Assembly: GCA_019359035.1 (NCBI GenBank)
Contig: JAHHIC010000045.1
Span: 1 to 64,000 of the forward strand
DNA length: 64,000 nt
DNA from: Scytonematopsis contorta HA4267-MV1
GTDB taxonomy: Bacteria > Cyanobacteriota > Cyanobacteriia > Cyanobacteriales > Nostocaceae
Direction of reading: 5' to 3'
The notes beneath the pieces were generated by a model. It did not search any database. It worked only from the letters and a program-made list of their open reading frames with translations, and was not told the origin of the DNA. A program made the position numbers and the translations under genes. Shown here piece after piece: positions 62,660 through 64,000 of this stretch; the first letter of the stretch is position 1, and every line of letters starts with the position of its first letter.

Positions 62660-62687
62660 GTAGAGACGTTACATGTAACGTCTCTAC
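62660..62687. repeat. 28-bp palindromic repeat, copy 8
   Basis: GTAGAGACGTTACATG and exact complement, 5 bp from the 3' end of the histidine-kinase gene. Confidence 0.9.
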
Positions 62688-62692
62688 ATAAT

Positions 62693-64000
62693 CTAGTTCA
62701 TCTGTGCTAATACACTAATCGCCGTAATCAGTTCCTCTGGCTCAATGGGTTTAGATAAACTTAGTTGAAAACCTGCTTTTAAGGCTTTATAAATAGGCTC
62801 TTTTTCGGTATGGGCTGTAATTGCAATAACACCTAAACTCTTTCCCCATTCTAATTCCAGAACTTTAACATGTTCCAACAGTTTATAGCCATCAATATCA
62901 GGCATTACTAAATCGCATATAAGGACATCCGGTTTACTTTGATTTAAAAATTGCAAAGCTTGTAAGGCTGAAGTAGCTACACTGACAGCAGCACCCTCGT
63001 ATTCCAGGAGTGTTACCAATAAATCGAGACTGTCTTCATCATCATCAACAACTAATACCCGTAATCCATCTAAAGACCGATGAAAAACTGAAGAACTTGA
63101 ATCAGATTCTCCAGATGGATTTTTACGCACAAGTGGTAGTTGAACTATAAAAGTTGCTCCCTGTCCTATACCTGGACTTTTTGCTTGAACCCTACCACCG
63201 TGTAATTCTACCAACTGACGCACTATAGTTAATCCTAGCCCTGCTCCTTGGTGCAAGCGAGATGTACTACCATCTTGTTGACGAAATGGCTCAAAAATAT
63301 AGGGAATAAAATCAGGACTAATTCCTTGACCTGTATCGCTGACAGTAATTTGAGCATAAGCAACATCTTCATTTACAACTTCCAGCCGTACATCAACTTG
63401 TCCACCAACAGGAGTAAACTTAATCGCATTGGAAATTAAATTCCAAATTAGCTGATGCAACCGTTTTTCATTACCCAAAACTCCTTGTGGGCAATTATCA
63501 AGTAAGGAATTTAGAGAAATAGATTTTGCACTAGCCGAAAGACGCGCACTATTAATAACACTTTCAATTACAAACTTTAAATCCACAACCTCGCTAACGA
63601 GTTGCATCTGTCCAGCAACCAGACGAGAAGTATCTAAAATCTGTTCAATCAATTGCTGTTGTCGTTTCAAACTGCGTTCAATCGTTTCTAAGCGTTGATT
63701 TCTAGTTGCTTCATCAAAATTATATTTACGTAATAATTGTGTCCAACCCAAAATCGCATTTAAAGGAGTACGCAGTTCGTGGGAAGCTATAGACAAAAAT
63801 TCATCCTGAAGACGATAAGCCTGTGTTATTCCATCAGCATATTTTTGTAAAGCAGCCTCTCGTTCTCGACGGTCGGTAATATCTAAAACAATACCAATTG
63901 CACGTATAGCCGTACCAGATGCATCGCAGAAAAAACGTCCCCTATCAGTCATCCAGTGAATACTACCATCAGCCCAAACTACACGAAATTCTTGCTGATA
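62693..64000 (-). CDS. Hybrid sensor histidine kinase (partial, start beyond the window)
   Basis: The frame runs off the right edge, so the N terminus is missing. Visible order: the end of a PAS/PAC domain (FRVVWADGSIHWMTDRGRFF), a HisKA domain with the phospho-acceptor histidine in SHELRTPLNAIL, a HATPase_c domain (LISNAIKFTP, VSDTGQGISPDF, GAGLGLTIVRQL) and a C-terminal receiver domain (LVVDDDEDSLDLL, CDLVMPDIDGYK). The signal it senses is unknown. A palindromic repeat abuts its 3' end. Confidence 0.92.
   Translation of the reverse strand, partial: YQQEFRVVWADGSIHWMTDRGRFFCDASGTAIRAIGIVLDITDRREREAALQKYADGITQAYRLQDEFLSIASHELRTPLNAILGWTQLLRKYNFDEATRNQRLETIERSLKRQQQLIEQILDTSRLVAGQMQLVSEVVDLKFVIESVINSARLSASAKSISLNSLLDNCPQGVLGNEKRLHQLIWNLISNAIKFTPVGGQVDVRLEVVNEDVAYAQITVSDTGQGISPDFIPYIFEPFRQQDGSTSRLHQGAGLGLTIVRQLVELHGGRVQAKSPGIGQGATFIVQLPLVRKNPSGESDSSSSVFHRSLDGLRVLVVDDDEDSLDLLVTLLEYEGAAVSVATSALQALQFLNQSKPDVLICDLVMPDIDGYKLLEHVKVLELEWGKSLGVIAITAHTEKEPIYKALKAGFQLSLSKPIEPEELITAISVLAQMN

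Overview
The window is chromosomal DNA of a cyanobacterium, most likely a filamentous heterocystous type (Calothrix/Tolypothrix/Nostoc-like). It is AT-rich, carries phycocyanin genes, OprB-type porins with an SLH domain, pentapeptide and heptanucleotide repeats, and many short intergenic palindromes. No rRNA, tRNA, CRISPR array, phage or transposase gene was found. The species assignment is inference.

Almost the whole window reads as one sulfur-limitation island. From left to right: a Crp-family regulator (CysR-like), an outer-membrane porin and a lone sulfate ABC ATPase CysA (1-4.4 kb); methionine-salvage MtnB and small genes (4.9-6.2 kb); MgtC, an Rrf2 regulator, a membrane di-iron hydroxylase, an FAD/NAD(P) protein and a persulfide dioxygenase (7-11.4 kb); MetY-MetX direct sulfhydrylation (11.7-14 kb); a TauE-type exporter, a sulfate-binding lipoprotein and PstSCAB (15-21 kb); a DszC-like flavoprotein, a cpcBA pair encoding phycocyanin stripped of Met and Cys, and a DszA-like monooxygenase (21-26 kb); VOC, PhnD-like, K+-channel and TPR proteins (26-31 kb); a second Rrf2 regulator and several oxygenases, hydrolases and transporters (31.7-41 kb); remnants of an aminotransferase and of cystathionine beta-synthase followed by intact MetB/MccB (41.8-44 kb); two oppositely oriented, partly duplicated membrane cassettes (CadD-family, SPFH, TerC, secreted two-Cys protein, DUF1634, TauE) around a LysR regulator (44-58.5 kb); a second, completely sulfur-free sulfate-binding protein, a Cys-rich copper-storage-like protein, acireductone dioxygenase, CysK and a hybrid histidine kinase cut by the window edge (58.6-64 kb).

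The strongest signal outside the genes is a 26-bp dyad (half-sites close to TACKGTAAATC and GAWTTACCGTA around a 4-bp spacer). I find it 16 times, almost always just upstream of genes with a plausible sulfur role (cysA, metY, both sbp genes, cpcBA, the DszA/DszC-like genes, cysK and others). It looks like the operator of a sulfur regulon. The regulator is not proven; two Rrf2 proteins, a CysR-like Crp protein and a LysR protein encoded here are candidates. Two copies (24521 and 38554) lie where no annotated gene follows closely and may mark small genes or RNAs.

Together the genes fit a programme that takes up sulfate, scavenges organosulfur compounds, recycles methylthioadenosine, handles persulfide, and lowers sulfur demand by making sulfur-poor proteins.
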